64,000 bases of DNA from the NCBI RefSeq assembly GCF_033954835.1, contig NZ_CP121471.1, positions 4,210,501-4,274,500 of the forward strand, read 5' to 3'. Source of the DNA: Thiorhodovibrio frisius. GTDB taxonomy: Bacteria > Pseudomonadota > Gammaproteobacteria > Chromatiales > Chromatiaceae. Below are positions 34,312 through 43,245 of the stretch, in pieces. The notes beneath the pieces were generated by a model. That model did not search any database. It saw nothing but the letters and a program-made list of their open reading frames with translations, and was not told the origin of the DNA. Position 1 is the first letter of the stretch. Each line of letters starts with the position of its first letter. The translations under genes and the position numbers were made by a program.

Positions 34312-36270
34312 TTACTCGCCTAGCCCCATCTTGATGTAACCGGTCGGGCAGACATCGGCGCAAATATGACAACCAATGCACTTGGCATAGTCGGTATCGA
34401 CATAGCGACCGGTCGTGCTCTCGCTCTTATTGACGCGGAAGACAGCATCCTGCGGACAGAAGATCACGCAGTTATCGCACTCAAAGCACATGCCGCAGCT
34501 CATGCAACGTTTGGCCTCGTTGATGGCTTCTTCTTCGGCGTAACCGATCACCCGTTCCTTGAAGTGGCCCAGCACATCATCGGCGCTTGGGACTTCTTCC
34601 TTGCGATGAATGCGCGGGGTGTATTGGTAATGCCCCAAGAAAAGTTCGTCGTGCGGGATGACCTCGGCACCGGAGCGATCCTCATAATTGTGGATGGCAT
34701 ACTTGGCGTCAGAGGTACCGCGCAGATCGCCGTTGTGGGCGTCAAAGTGCTCAGGAGAAAGCTCGGCTTCGTTGAGTTTGGCGAGAAGATCGAAGTGATG
34801 GACATCGACCTTGGGTCGCCGCTTGTGCTCGGCCTGGCCCAGGTAGGCGTCAATCGACTCAACCGCGACCCAGGCCTGACCGATGGCCGTGGTCAGCAAA
34901 TGCGGGCGAATGATGTCGCCGGCAACAAAATGACCCGGCTTGTCGGGCACCTGGTAGAACTTATCGGAGTTCATCAGACCGCGACCGTTGTCGAACTGCT
35001 CTAAGCCAGTCAGATCGCCGCCTTGGCCGATGGCCGAGACGATGATGTCCGCATCTAGTACCCGCTCGGTCCCTTCCACCGGCGTTGGACGGCCGTCGGT
35101 CATCTGGCAGTCGGCAACTTTCAGGCCAATGGCGCGACCTGCGTCGTTCTTGATGACTTCTACCGGCATGACACCATCGAGCACGGTCACGCCTTCTTGC
35201 AGAGCGTCGTCAACTTCATGCTCGGCCGCAGTCATCTTGTCCCGGGTAAACAGTGAGGTCAGGGTCACTGTGGCGCCTTCTGCCGCAGCAGCCGTGGCCG
35301 CGTCATGGGCAACATAGCCGTCGTGAATCACAGTCTCGGGCAGATCGCTCTTGTTGGTCTTGGAGATATGACCAAGACGGCGTGCGACCGAGACCACGTC
35401 GATAGAGGTATCGCCGCCACCAACGCAGACCACCTTCTCGGCTGTCACTTTCATGCGGCCTTCGTTAAAGGCTTTGAGAAAGCCCACGCCCGAGACGCAG
35501 TTGGGCGTGCCGTCCCAGCCAGGCACTGGCAGACCGCGACCGCTCTGACAGCCGATGGCCCAGAGCACGGCGCCATAGTCTTTTTCGAGTTGTTCAACCG
35601 TAATATCCACACCCACCTTGGTGTTGAGCTTGACCTCAATCTTGCCCATGTCGAGGATACGGTTGATCTCGGAGTCCAGAGCGTCGCGCGGCACACGATA
35701 GCCAGGGATGCCGAAGCGGAACATGCCGCCGAGACCAGAATTGGCCTCGAAGATGACCACTGCATGGCCCTTGCGACGCAATTGATAGGCGGCCGCGAGA
35801 CCCGCTGGACCGCCACCGATGATAGCCACGGTCTTGCCCGTATCAGCCGGGGCAGACTCGAATTTGTAGCCGTTGGCAATAGCGGTGTCGCCGATGAACT
35901 GCTCGACCGCATTGATGCCGACGAAGTCTTCCACCTCGTTGCGGTTGCAACCGTCCTGACAGGGTGCGGGGCAGACGCGGCCCATCATCGACGGGAAAGG
36001 ATTGGCATCGGTGGAGCGGCGGAAGGCGTACTCTTGCCAAGTCACGTCCTGGGGTGGCTGCTCCAGCCCGCGCACAATCTGTAGCCAGCCACGGATGTCT
36101 TCGCCGGACGGACAGCTTCCCTGGCAGGGTGGCGTCTTGTGGACATAAGTCGGGCACTTGTGAGAAGTGTCCTGAACAAAAATCTTATCGGTCAGGCTGT
36201 CCCAGACATTGTCGCCGTCTTCATACCGGCGCCAGGAAAGCTTGGTCATTTCTTCACTTGAAGTCGCCAT
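34312..36270 (-). CDS. dsrL: DsrL, iron-sulfur flavoprotein NAD(P)H oxidoreductase
   Basis: 652 residues, as expected for DsrL. Order: an N-terminal cysteine-rich Fe-S region (CPTYVHKTPPCQGSC), an FAD-binding motif (IIGGGPAGLAAAY), an NAD(P)-binding motif (CVGGGDTSIDVV), and a C-terminal ferredoxin extension (CMSCGMCFECDNC; CIGCHICADVC). It resembles the small subunit of glutamate synthase. In sulfur oxidisers it takes electrons from DsrAB and passes them to NAD(P). The gap before it (207 bases) holds a MITE-like element. Confidence 0.95.
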   Translation of the reverse strand: MATSSEEMTKLSWRRYEDGDNVWDSLTDKIFVQDTSHKCPTYVHKTPPCQGSCPSGEDIRGWLQIVRGLEQPPQDVTWQEYAFRRSTDANPFPSMMGRVCPAPCQDGCNRNEVEDFVGINAVEQFIGDTAIANGYKFESAPADTGKTVAIIGGGPAGLAAAYQLRRKGHAVVIFEANSGLGGMFRFGIPGYRVPRDALDSEINRILDMGKIEVKLNTKVGVDITVEQLEKDYGAVLWAIGCQSGRGLPVPGWDGTPNCVSGVGFLKAFNEGRMKVTAEKVVCVGGGDTSIDVVSVARRLGHISKTNKSDLPETVIHDGYVAHDAATAAAAEGATVTLTSLFTRDKMTAAEHEVDDALQEGVTVLDGVMPVEVIKNDAGRAIGLKVADCQMTDGRPTPVEGTERVLDADIIVSAIGQGGDLTGLEQFDNGRGLMNSDKFYQVPDKPGHFVAGDIIRPHLLTTAIGQAWVAVESIDAYLGQAEHKRRPKVDVHHFDLLAKLNEAELSPEHFDAHNGDLRGTSDAKYAIHNYEDRSGAEVIPHDELFLGHYQYTPRIHRKEEVPSADDVLGHFKERVIGYAEEEAINEAKRCMSCGMCFECDNCVIFCPQDAVFRVNKSESTTGRYVDTDYAKCIGCHICADVCPTGYIKMGLGE

Positions 36271-36369
36271 CGGGTCACTCTCCTCCGGACTGGAACCCCA
36301 GAGGTTCCGTCTATCGCTATCCGTTACTCAAAGCGGGCCCGGTCAGAATTAACCGAAGCCCAGAATTAG

Positions 36370-36468
36370 GGAAGCGCTGATTTATTCAGTGTCTGAGAAT
36401 TTGAGCCGAGATGCATCAGTCACTTAGCAAGCGACCTCGGCCGAAAACTCGAATAAATCAGCGTCTCC
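36370..36468. mobile_element. 99-bp MITE-like element in the dsrK-dsrL gap
   Basis: The ends are imperfect inverted repeats: GGAAGCGCTGATTTATTC on the left and, on the other strand, GGAGACGCTGATTTATTC on the right, including a perfect 13-bp CGCTGATTTATTC. The 4-base direct repeat TTAG flanks both sides (36366-36369, 36469-36472), as expected of a target-site duplication. It has no coding capacity. Confidence 0.7.
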
Positions 36469-36477
36469 TTAGGTTGT

Positions 36478-38013
36478 TCAGGCCGTTGCCTGGGCCGACT
36501 CGCTGCTTTGCTCGTCGCTCTCCTTGCCGGTCAGGATGATTGCGTTCGACACTAACTGGTGAATACCCACGATCTGATCCATGTCCATGCCGTAGTAGGG
36601 CAGCACCTTGGTGAACTGAGTCTTGCAGATGGCGCAGATCGCGGCCATGTGGGTCACGGCCTTTTCCTGGATAACATGGTTCAGCGCCTCAATGCGCGGC
36701 TGCGCACCCTTGACGCGCACCTCCATCAGGTCGTCGGTCAGCAGACCACCGCCGCCGCCGCAGCAGAAGGTCCGATCACGGATGGTCTCTTCATCCATGT
36801 CGTAATAATGGTTGCAGACCTCGCGGATGATGGCGCGCGGAATATCGAACTGCCCGCCCGGTTTATCCCCCATGCGCGAGGCGCGCGCGACATTGCAGGA
36901 ATCGTGATAGGTCAGCACCTTGTCGTCGTTCTGCGACTTGTCGAACTTGAGCTTGCCTTGCTGGATAAGATCGTAGGTGAACTCGCAGATGTGCTGCGGG
37001 ATCGGATAACGCTGATCGAGAAAATCCCAGGGGCCGGCCAGCGTGTTCAAAAAGCTATAGGCCACACGCCAGGCATGGCCGCACTCGCCAAAGACGATGC
37101 GCTTGACACCAAGCTTAATGGCTGCCTCACGAATGCGCAGCGCCACTCGGCGCATGTTGTCGTAGGAGCCGATGAACATGCCGAAATTGGCGGCTTCAGA
37201 GGCATAAGTACTCATCGTCCAGCTCACACCGGCCTCGTGGAATACTTTGCCATAGCCAATTAAGCCATCGACATGGGGCTCAGCAAAGAAATCGGCCGAG
37301 GGGGTGACCAACAGAATCTCGGCACCCTCCTGGTCAACCGGGAATTTGACTTCAACCCCGGTATCGTCAAAAACGTCTTCCTCGAGTCCTTCAAGGGTGT
37401 CAATCAGCGCTGGGCCAGGCAGACCCAAGTTGTTGCCGATCTTGTAGACCTTGCCAATGATCTCGTTGCAGTACTTCTGCCCAACACCGATGTGATCCAT
37501 GATCTCGCGCGCTGCCATGGATATTTCTGCCGTATCAATGCCGTAGGGACAGAACACTGAACAGCGACGGCACTGAGAACATTGGTGGAAATAGTTGTAC
37601 CAGTCCCCGAGCACGTCCTCGGTCAGCTCAGTCGCGCCGACCAGATCCGGGAAAAACCGCCCGGCAAGGGTGAAATACCGCCGATAGACCTTTCGCAACA
37701 GATCCTGACGACCAACTGGCATGTTTTTGGGATCATGAGTGCCCAGGTAATAGTGGCACTTGTCGGTGCAGGCGCCGCACTTGACGCAAGAATCCAGGTA
37801 AACACGCAGCGATCGATAGCGTCCAAGCAGATCGCCCATCTTGTCGATGGCCTTTTTCTGCCAGTCCTCCACCAGTTCGCCGGGAAAACCCAGCGCATCC
37901 TGAAATTCCGGCTTGGACTTAAAGGTCTTGGAGTGCGCCATGACGCCCGGTTCAATCTCCGGGATTTCTGCGTACTCCTTGAGCTCGGGGACCTGAAAAT
38001 TTGCCTTAGCCAT
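36478..38013 (-). CDS. dsrK: DsrK, HdrD-like catalytic Fe-S subunit
   Basis: 511 residues. Two 4Fe-4S motifs (CVKCGACTDKC; CSQCRRCSVFC) are followed by the CCG-type residues that bind the noncubane cluster: GECGHAW, HDSCN, CCGGGGG and CAICKTQF. It is a cytoplasmic subunit of DsrMKJOP, homologous to heterodisulfide reductase HdrD, and acts on the DsrC disulfide or trisulfide. It is the usual length. Confidence 0.95.
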   Translation of the reverse strand: MAKANFQVPELKEYAEIPEIEPGVMAHSKTFKSKPEFQDALGFPGELVEDWQKKAIDKMGDLLGRYRSLRVYLDSCVKCGACTDKCHYYLGTHDPKNMPVGRQDLLRKVYRRYFTLAGRFFPDLVGATELTEDVLGDWYNYFHQCSQCRRCSVFCPYGIDTAEISMAAREIMDHIGVGQKYCNEIIGKVYKIGNNLGLPGPALIDTLEGLEEDVFDDTGVEVKFPVDQEGAEILLVTPSADFFAEPHVDGLIGYGKVFHEAGVSWTMSTYASEAANFGMFIGSYDNMRRVALRIREAAIKLGVKRIVFGECGHAWRVAYSFLNTLAGPWDFLDQRYPIPQHICEFTYDLIQQGKLKFDKSQNDDKVLTYHDSCNVARASRMGDKPGGQFDIPRAIIREVCNHYYDMDEETIRDRTFCCGGGGGLLTDDLMEVRVKGAQPRIEALNHVIQEKAVTHMAAICAICKTQFTKVLPYYGMDMDQIVGIHQLVSNAIILTGKESDEQSSESAQATA

Positions 38014-38117
38014 GTATCAACCCCATTTCTCAAACTCGGAATCCGGCGGCCTTGATCATTGCCTCATACTGCCAGCATGCGTGGGTGCCTAATTGCACTG
38101 CCGGGATGGCGCTGCCT

Positions 38118-38142
38118 GGGATTGCAATGGCGGGATTGCAAT
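38118..38142. repeat. Direct repeat in the dsrM-dsrK gap
   Basis: GGGATTGCAAT occurs at 38118-38128 and again at 38132-38142. It is a short local duplication in a 143-base gap without a gene. Confidence 0.6.
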
Positions 38143-38156
38143 CCTGATCACGCTCA

Positions 38157-38888
38157 TTACTCTTGCTCGAGCCGTTTCGCCCAAGGCGCAATATGGCGTT
38201 GCTCGCGCGGGTTATCGACCTGATTGCGCGTTGGGCTGAAAAACAGTCCTGGCGCATGGAGCAGTTTGCTGTAAGGGAAAATAATCATCAGCAGCGCGAC
38301 TAGCAACAGGTGCAGCAGCAGGACTGGATCGGCCGGCAGAACAAACACTTCAAACTGGTACAGGCCAGCAAAGAATTCTTTCACTCGGATGATATCGGTG
38401 TGCACCACAAAGCGCATCATTAGACCCGTCAGGCCAATGGCGATCAGCAGTCCCAGAATCAGGTGATCGGAGCGCGATGAAATGTAGCGCACCCGGTCAA
38501 CGAAAAAGCGTCGCGTCCAGAGCCCAGCAAGTCCGACGATCATGGCCATGCCACCATAAATGCCAAAGGGCTGAATCATCTGAATGGGCACAGGCACCGG
38601 GTCGATGAAATAGCGCAAATGGCGCAAGGTCACCAACAGCAGCCCAAAGTGAAACATCCAACTGAAGATCCAGGTCCATTTATTACCGCGAAACAGGCTC
38701 TCGAACAGCACCACTTCGCGCGTCATGCGCAGCGCCACACCGACGCGGGTGGTCGGAGCAGGCGTGGTCGGGATCTTCAGCGGCGCCGGCGTGCGCGCAT
38801 ATTGCAGAATCTTGAACGCCACACCGCCAAGCAACACCAGTGTCGCAAAGTAGAACAAATAGGCGTAGATATCCGAGATAAAGGACAT
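38157..38888 (-). CDS. dsrM: DsrM, NarI-like heme b membrane subunit
   Basis: 243 residues with five hydrophobic segments and the histidines of a NarI/HdrE-type diheme cytochrome b (FHFGLLLVTLRHLRY; LLHLLL). It is the quinone-interacting membrane partner of DsrK. Its ribosome-binding sequence (TGAGG) lies inside a 13-bp tandem duplication just upstream. Confidence 0.93.
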   Translation of the reverse strand: MSFISDIYAYLFYFATLVLLGGVAFKILQYARTPAPLKIPTTPAPTTRVGVALRMTREVVLFESLFRGNKWTWIFSWMFHFGLLLVTLRHLRYFIDPVPVPIQMIQPFGIYGGMAMIVGLAGLWTRRFFVDRVRYISSRSDHLILGLLIAIGLTGLMMRFVVHTDIIRVKEFFAGLYQFEVFVLPADPVLLLHLLLVALLMIIFPYSKLLHAPGLFFSPTRNQVDNPREQRHIAPWAKRLEQE

Positions 38889-38898
38889 AATCGCGCGA

Positions 38899-38924
38899 CC
38901 TCAGTCTTCAGCCTCAGTCTTCAG
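38899..38924. repeat. 13-bp tandem duplication before dsrM
   Basis: CCTCAGTCTTCAG occurs twice in a row. On the minus strand each unit carries TGAGG, so the dsrM ribosome-binding sequence is duplicated. Confidence 0.75.
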
Positions 38925-38931
38925 TCGTAAC

Positions 38932-38957
38932 GCTGCGGCGGTTCATCGAGCCGCAGC
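38932..38957 (-). promoter_or_regulatory. Hairpin downstream of dsrC
   Basis: GCTGCGGC and GCCGCAGC form a perfect 8-bp stem 87-112 bases after the dsrC stop. A second inverted repeat, GCTCTCCGG (38961-38969) with CCGGAGAGC (39020-39028), lies between it and dsrC. Such structures could stabilise the dsrC message or partly terminate transcription, giving more DsrC than downstream products. Confidence 0.5.
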
Positions 38958-39043
38958 ACGGCTCTCCGGCCCGGAGACGCTCACACCCAGTAAACCAAGG
39001 GGATGCGAACGCCCGATATCCGGAGAGCGCGCAGTTGCGCCGG

Positions 39044-39376
39044 TCAGACGCAGCCGGTTGGCTTAGGCAGACCCGCGTAACGGCAAGCCTGCTTGGCTGG
39101 GCCATACGGGAAGAGACCATACAGATACTTGCTGTTGCCCTTGTCCTTGCCCATCTTTTTGCCGACGGCCTTGGTCAGAACGCGCACGGCCGGAGCAATC
39201 TGGTATTCCTCGTAGTACTCACGCAGGAAGTTAATAATGTCCCAGTGCTCGTCGGTCAGTTCCAAGTCGTCCTCCTTGGACATGACTTCGGCAACGCCGG
39301 CCTCCCAGTCGTTGATATTGGCCAGATAGCCTTCTTCGTCAGTCTCAAAGCTCTTGCCATTGACTTCGATCGGCAT
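39044..39376 (-). CDS. dsrC: DsrC, sulfur-carrier protein with two C-terminal cysteines
   Basis: 110 residues ending CRYAGLPKPTGCV. The penultimate Cys109 and Cys98, eleven residues earlier, are the redox pair of true DsrC; both are present. DsrC receives sulfur from DsrEFH and carries it as persulfide or trisulfide to DsrAB, and DsrMKJOP handles the released form. A cysteine-free paralogue lies at 45832-46170. Confidence 0.97.
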   Translation of the reverse strand: MPIEVNGKSFETDEEGYLANINDWEAGVAEVMSKEDDLELTDEHWDIINFLREYYEEYQIAPAVRVLTKAVGKKMGKDKGNSKYLYGLFPYGPAKQACRYAGLPKPTGCV

Positions 39377-39424
39377 AGTCGTCTCCTGAGGTTCGTTTGA
39401 ATCAGTTGAATGAAGTGGTGAAAA

Positions 39425-39733
39425 TTACAACCAGGCCTGGACGGCATCGGCTTGCGCGGCGAGATCCACAAAGCCGCCGTAGTCCACGACGCTGATTCCA
39501 TTAATCAGGCGATCCTCGTCAAAGCCACGGGCTTTGAGATCCTCGCCCAGCACATACACTTTAACCGATGTGAGCGCGCGCTCGACAGTCTCGGCTGCGG
39601 CGGTACCTTTAAGCGCGCCATAAATGCCATCTTCAAACAGCAGCACGGCGGCACCCTCGCTAACATGCGCCAGACAGGACTCCAGCGAGGACTTCTCGAA
39701 GGGCGACTTGTTGACGGTGTGAAGCTTACTCAT
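39425..39733 (-). CDS. dsrH: DsrH, TusB-like sulfur-relay subunit
   Basis: 102 residues of the TusB/DsrH family. Cys20 (SSLESCLAH) matches the conserved active-type cysteine of DsrH. It forms a DsrE2F2H2 hexamer with its neighbours that mobilises sulfur towards DsrC. It lies 11 bases after dsrF. Confidence 0.95.
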   Translation of the reverse strand: MSKLHTVNKSPFEKSSLESCLAHVSEGAAVLLFEDGIYGALKGTAAAETVERALTSVKVYVLGEDLKARGFDEDRLINGISVVDYGGFVDLAAQADAVQAWL

Positions 39734-39744
39734 GCGGGGCTCCC

Positions 39745-40155
39745 TTAAAAGCTGAAGACAACGTCGGACTCATCCATCAGCGCGGCCATTTCGGCACGCG
39801 AGACGAGCGCGATGGAGTCTTTCTCGGCATAGTCCTCGTCCTCGTCCTCCCAGACTAGGTGCTGCAGGTCGTCAAGCGACAGGCCGCGCTCTTCGAGGGA
39901 TTCTTTCTCGACAAAGATCTTTTTTACGTCATAGTCTCCAAGGGCGGCGTAAGTCGGCGAGAAATTCTTCATGCCGATGCCGGCGGTCTCTTGGCCCTTG
40001 GTGAGCTGGTAAACACCATCGTCAACAAAGGCGAGGCTGACATCCTGGTCGAAAGCCGCGCCGATCAGGACGACCTCAAGCGACTCCCACGCATAAATGG
40101 TGCCGTAGGGCGCCTTGCGGTTGAGATACAGAAATTTTTTGACTGTTGCAGACAT
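39745..40155 (-). CDS. dsrF: DsrF, TusC-like sulfur-relay subunit
   Basis: 136 residues of the TusC/DsrF family (LEVVLIGAAFDQDVSLAFVDDGVYQL). It contains no cysteine, so it is likely a structural member of the DsrEFH hexamer. It is flanked by dsrE (46 bases) and dsrH (11 bases). Confidence 0.95.
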   Translation of the reverse strand: MSATVKKFLYLNRKAPYGTIYAWESLEVVLIGAAFDQDVSLAFVDDGVYQLTKGQETAGIGMKNFSPTYAALGDYDVKKIFVEKESLEERGLSLDDLQHLVWEDEDEDYAEKDSIALVSRAEMAALMDESDVVFSF

Positions 40156-40201
40156 ATTTTCGTGCTCCTATGGCTGGGCGCGGCTGCTAACTGGCACGGC
40201 C

Positions 40202-40594
40202 TCAGTCGCCGAAAACGACCAGACGTTCGGCCTGAATTGCCGCCTCGACCAACTGCCCCAGACCGGAAATGCGGAAGCGCGGGTGAATATTGGTCGCATC
40301 CTTGCCGTTACGCTTCGCCTCACCCTCATCCACCATGCCACGGCGCTGGGCTGCGGCTACGCACACCACCATGTCGAGATCGTGCTGCTCGGCCAGCGCG
40401 GCCCAGCGCTCGACGACATTGCGGTCATCTTGCGGCGGTGTGGTCAGCCGACTCGCGTTATCGACGCCGTCGTGATAGAAGAACACACGAAAAACCTCAT
40501 GCCCCTTATCGAGCGCCGCCTTGGTAAAAAAGTACGCGGAGTCCGACGCTTGGTGCTGGTAGGGTCCTTCGTTGATCTGAATGGCAAACTTCAT
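40202..40594 (-). CDS. dsrE: DsrE, TusD-like sulfurtransferase subunit
   Basis: 130 residues of the TusD/DsrE family. Cys78 (LDMVVCVAAAQRRG) is exactly at the position of the essential sulfur-binding cysteine reported for A. vinosum DsrE. It is the sulfur-accepting subunit of DsrEFH and donates to DsrC. A 148-base gap with short repeat E3 separates it from dsrB. Confidence 0.96.
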   Translation of the reverse strand: MKFAIQINEGPYQHQASDSAYFFTKAALDKGHEVFRVFFYHDGVDNASRLTTPPQDDRNVVERWAALAEQHDLDMVVCVAAAQRRGMVDEGEAKRNGKDATNIHPRFRISGLGQLVEAAIQAERLVVFGD

Positions 40595-40604
40595 GAACTA
40601 CCTC

Positions 40605-40671
40605 GCCTAAGGTTCATAGTCCCGGCCACCCCGGTAAATGAATCCATGAGATTCACGGTCAATTGCTCAGG
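40605..40671 (+). repeat. Dsr-locus short repeat, copy E3
   Basis: Reads CCTAAGGTTCATAGTCCCGG, CCACCCCGGTAAATGAATCC and ATGAGATTCACGGTCA. TGAATC and GATTCA form a perfect inverted repeat with a five-base loop. It lies in the dsrB-dsrE gap. Confidence 0.8.
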
Positions 40672-40742
40672 TCCGGAACATGGACCTGTGCCCTACTCTT
40701 GCCCGATGGCACAGCCCGCTGGCCGTGCCACCCGGCACCGCA

Positions 40743-41819
40743 TCAGAAGCGGATGTAGGACGATGAGTTAAAGCTGGCTCGCGCACCGCGCCAGGTATCG
40801 ATGTGATACTTGGTGAAGGGCAACTCGACTTCCTCGAAGAAGCGCGGCCAACCAATGCGCTCGATCCACTCGTTCACCCGCTCCCAGTCACGCGCACCTT
40901 CTTTATAAGCCTTAAGAATTTGCTTGACGATAGCGGTGGCCTCGGGCCAGCGCGGCGGATTATTGGGGATACCGGCTGCGACCAGCTTTTGGAAAGTCGG
41001 CTTGCCGCGTGCGTTGGAGTGATTACCGCCCACCCAGATCGCCAGCTTGGAGTGCTCGGCGTCGTTAATCTGCATCGGCGGACAGGGCGGATAGCAGGCA
41101 CCGCAGCAAATGCACTTGCGCTCGTCGACTTCGAGCGAGGGCTTGCCATTGACAATGGCCGGACGGATAGCTGCGACCGGGCAGCGCGCTACAACCGATG
41201 GCCGCTCGCACACATTAGCCACCAGATCGTGGTTGATTTTGGGCGGCTTGGTGTGTTGGATATTGATGGCGATATCGCCCTGGCCACCGCAGTTGATCTG
41301 GCAGCAAGAGGTGGTGATATGCACCCGGTTGGGCATGGTGGCGTTGCGGAACTCATCAATGAGTTCATCCATCATCGACTTGACCACGCCCGAGGCATCG
41401 GTGCCGGGAATGTCGCAGTGCAGCCAACCCTGGGTGTGGGAGATCATGGCGACCGAGTTTTGGGTACCGCCCACCACAAAGCCAGCATCTTCGAGCGCAC
41501 TGATCAGCGGCTGAACTCTGGCCTCTTCGGTCACCATGTACTCAATGTTAGAGCGCAGGGTGAAATGCACAAAGCCGTCAGCAAACTCATCGCCAATGTC
41601 ACACAACTTACGCAGCGTGAAAACATCCAGAATGCGCTGGGTGCCGGCCTTCACCGTCCATATTTCGTCGCCACTGTAGGCCACATGGCGCAGCACGCCG
41701 GGACGGGGATGCTCGTGGTACTTCCACTGGCCAAAGTTTTTACGCATCGTCGGATGCATGTACTGCCAGGGATCGGGACAGCCGGATTCAATCGGCTCAC
41801 GCATATCTTTTGCAGCCAT
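40743..41819 (-). CDS. dsrB: DsrB, reverse-type dissimilatory sulfite reductase beta subunit
   Basis: 358 residues. Siroheme-[4Fe-4S] ligands are present: Cys135, then the CC pair at 172-173 and Cys177 (TTSCCQINCGG), the spacing typical of DsrB. A ferredoxin insert follows (CICCGACYPPC). With DsrA it forms the cytoplasmic alpha2-beta2 enzyme that oxidises DsrC-bound sulfur to sulfite. It lies 107 bases after dsrA. Confidence 0.97.
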   Translation of the reverse strand: MAAKDMREPIESGCPDPWQYMHPTMRKNFGQWKYHEHPRPGVLRHVAYSGDEIWTVKAGTQRILDVFTLRKLCDIGDEFADGFVHFTLRSNIEYMVTEEARVQPLISALEDAGFVVGGTQNSVAMISHTQGWLHCDIPGTDASGVVKSMMDELIDEFRNATMPNRVHITTSCCQINCGGQGDIAINIQHTKPPKINHDLVANVCERPSVVARCPVAAIRPAIVNGKPSLEVDERKCICCGACYPPCPPMQINDAEHSKLAIWVGGNHSNARGKPTFQKLVAAGIPNNPPRWPEATAIVKQILKAYKEGARDWERVNEWIERIGWPRFFEEVELPFTKYHIDTWRGARASFNSSSYIRF

Positions 41820-41926
41820 CGACTTTCCTCCAGTTCGTTGGCTCCGCCGCCCGTTTCCGGGCAGCTGGAATTCTGTCGCGCCGGCCGCCCTTCAGTGGGC
41901 TGAGCCGGCATTACAAAGGGATTGGA

Positions 41927-43186
41927 TTAACCGGCCGCGCGTTGCTCGGACTGACGCTCGAACCACTGCTCCGCAGCCTCATCCCAGCCATCCAGTCGGA
42001 TGTAGGAACTCTGACGCGGATGTGCGAGCATGTTCGGGTCGGCCTCAATGCCGATGCCGTCGAGGAAGTTCGCCAAGCCGATACGCTCGATCATCTCACC
42101 GCAGCGCTCGTGCTCTAGACCGTTCTCCGCCCAGAAGTCGATGATGGTCTCGGCGAGCTCGACCATGCTCTCGTAGTCTTCCTCGGTCTCAAGCTTCTTG
42201 AAGGGAACCAGCACGGTCCCCATCAGATCGCCGATTTTGAGCGTGCGCTTACCGCCGATCAGGATGGTCACGCCCTTGTCGTCACCGGGGTGCAACGCCT
42301 TGGGCATGACATTCAGGCAGTGCATGCAGCGCACGCAGTCGCGGTTGTTGACTTCGATCGAATCGTCGTCGTTCAGCGACAGGGCATTGGTCGGACAACG
42401 GGTGATGACGTTATCAATGATGTACTGGCGGCCCTTGGTCTTGACGTACTTCTTGATCTCGTCCTGATCGACCTTCATATCGTCGCGCCAGGTGCCAAGA
42501 ACCGCGAAGTCGGAGCGCTCGATGGCGTTCTGGCAGTCGTTAGGGCAACCAGAGACCTTAAACTTAAATTTATACGGCAAGGCCGGGCGATGGACATCGT
42601 CGGTGAAGTTATTGACCAGCATGCGATGAGACTTCAGCTCATTGGTGCAGGACATTTCGCAGCGCGCCGAGCCGACGCAGGACATCGCGGTACGCACGCA
42701 GGGGCCAGCACCACCGAGGTCCCAGCCATAGTCGTTGACTTCGTCGAAAAAGTGCTGGGTCGCCGGCGTATCGGCACCGATAAACATGATGTTACCGGTC
42801 TGACCATGGAAGGTCACAAGGCCAGAGCCATGCTTTTCCCAGCTGTCGGCAAGCTGGCGCAGCATCTTGGTGCTGTAATGGTTACCTGCCGGCGGCTGCA
42901 CCCGCAGGGTATGGAATTCCTTGGACTTCGGGAAGGCAGCACCCACTTCAGAGAAGCGCGGGATAATGCCACCGCCGTAGCCAAAGACAGACACGGTGCC
43001 ACCTTTCCAGTAACCCTTGCGAGTTTCGTAAGAGTGCTCAAGCTGCCCGAGCAAGTCATTGGTCATCGAGTTGATGCGCTCTTCCGGGTGTTCGTCGCGC
43101 AGCCGCTTGATGCCAGAAATAAAGCTCGGCCAGGGCCCGGTCTCGAGCTGGTCGAGCATCGGGGTGTGGTGCTTCTCGATTGCCAT
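41927..43186 (-). CDS. dsrA: DsrA, reverse-type dissimilatory sulfite reductase alpha subunit
   Basis: 419 residues. Siroheme-cluster motifs C-x5-C (Cys170, Cys176 in SCVGSARC) and C-x3-C (Cys214, Cys218 in SGCPNDCQ) are intact, and a ferredoxin domain carries Cys264, 284, 287 and 290. It is first in the operon. A strong promoter match lies at 43467-43495, leaving a leader of about 270 bases. The type (oxidative) is inferred from the operon, which includes dsrEFH and dsrL. Confidence 0.97.
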   Translation of the reverse strand: MAIEKHHTPMLDQLETGPWPSFISGIKRLRDEHPEERINSMTNDLLGQLEHSYETRKGYWKGGTVSVFGYGGGIIPRFSEVGAAFPKSKEFHTLRVQPPAGNHYSTKMLRQLADSWEKHGSGLVTFHGQTGNIMFIGADTPATQHFFDEVNDYGWDLGGAGPCVRTAMSCVGSARCEMSCTNELKSHRMLVNNFTDDVHRPALPYKFKFKVSGCPNDCQNAIERSDFAVLGTWRDDMKVDQDEIKKYVKTKGRQYIIDNVITRCPTNALSLNDDDSIEVNNRDCVRCMHCLNVMPKALHPGDDKGVTILIGGKRTLKIGDLMGTVLVPFKKLETEEDYESMVELAETIIDFWAENGLEHERCGEMIERIGLANFLDGIGIEADPNMLAHPRQSSYIRLDGWDEAAEQWFERQSEQRAAG

Positions 43187-43245
43187 AGCGCAAATTCTCC
43201 CGAAACAGAAAAAAATTTGTCAGGGCTGCGGCAGCCTGCCGAACG

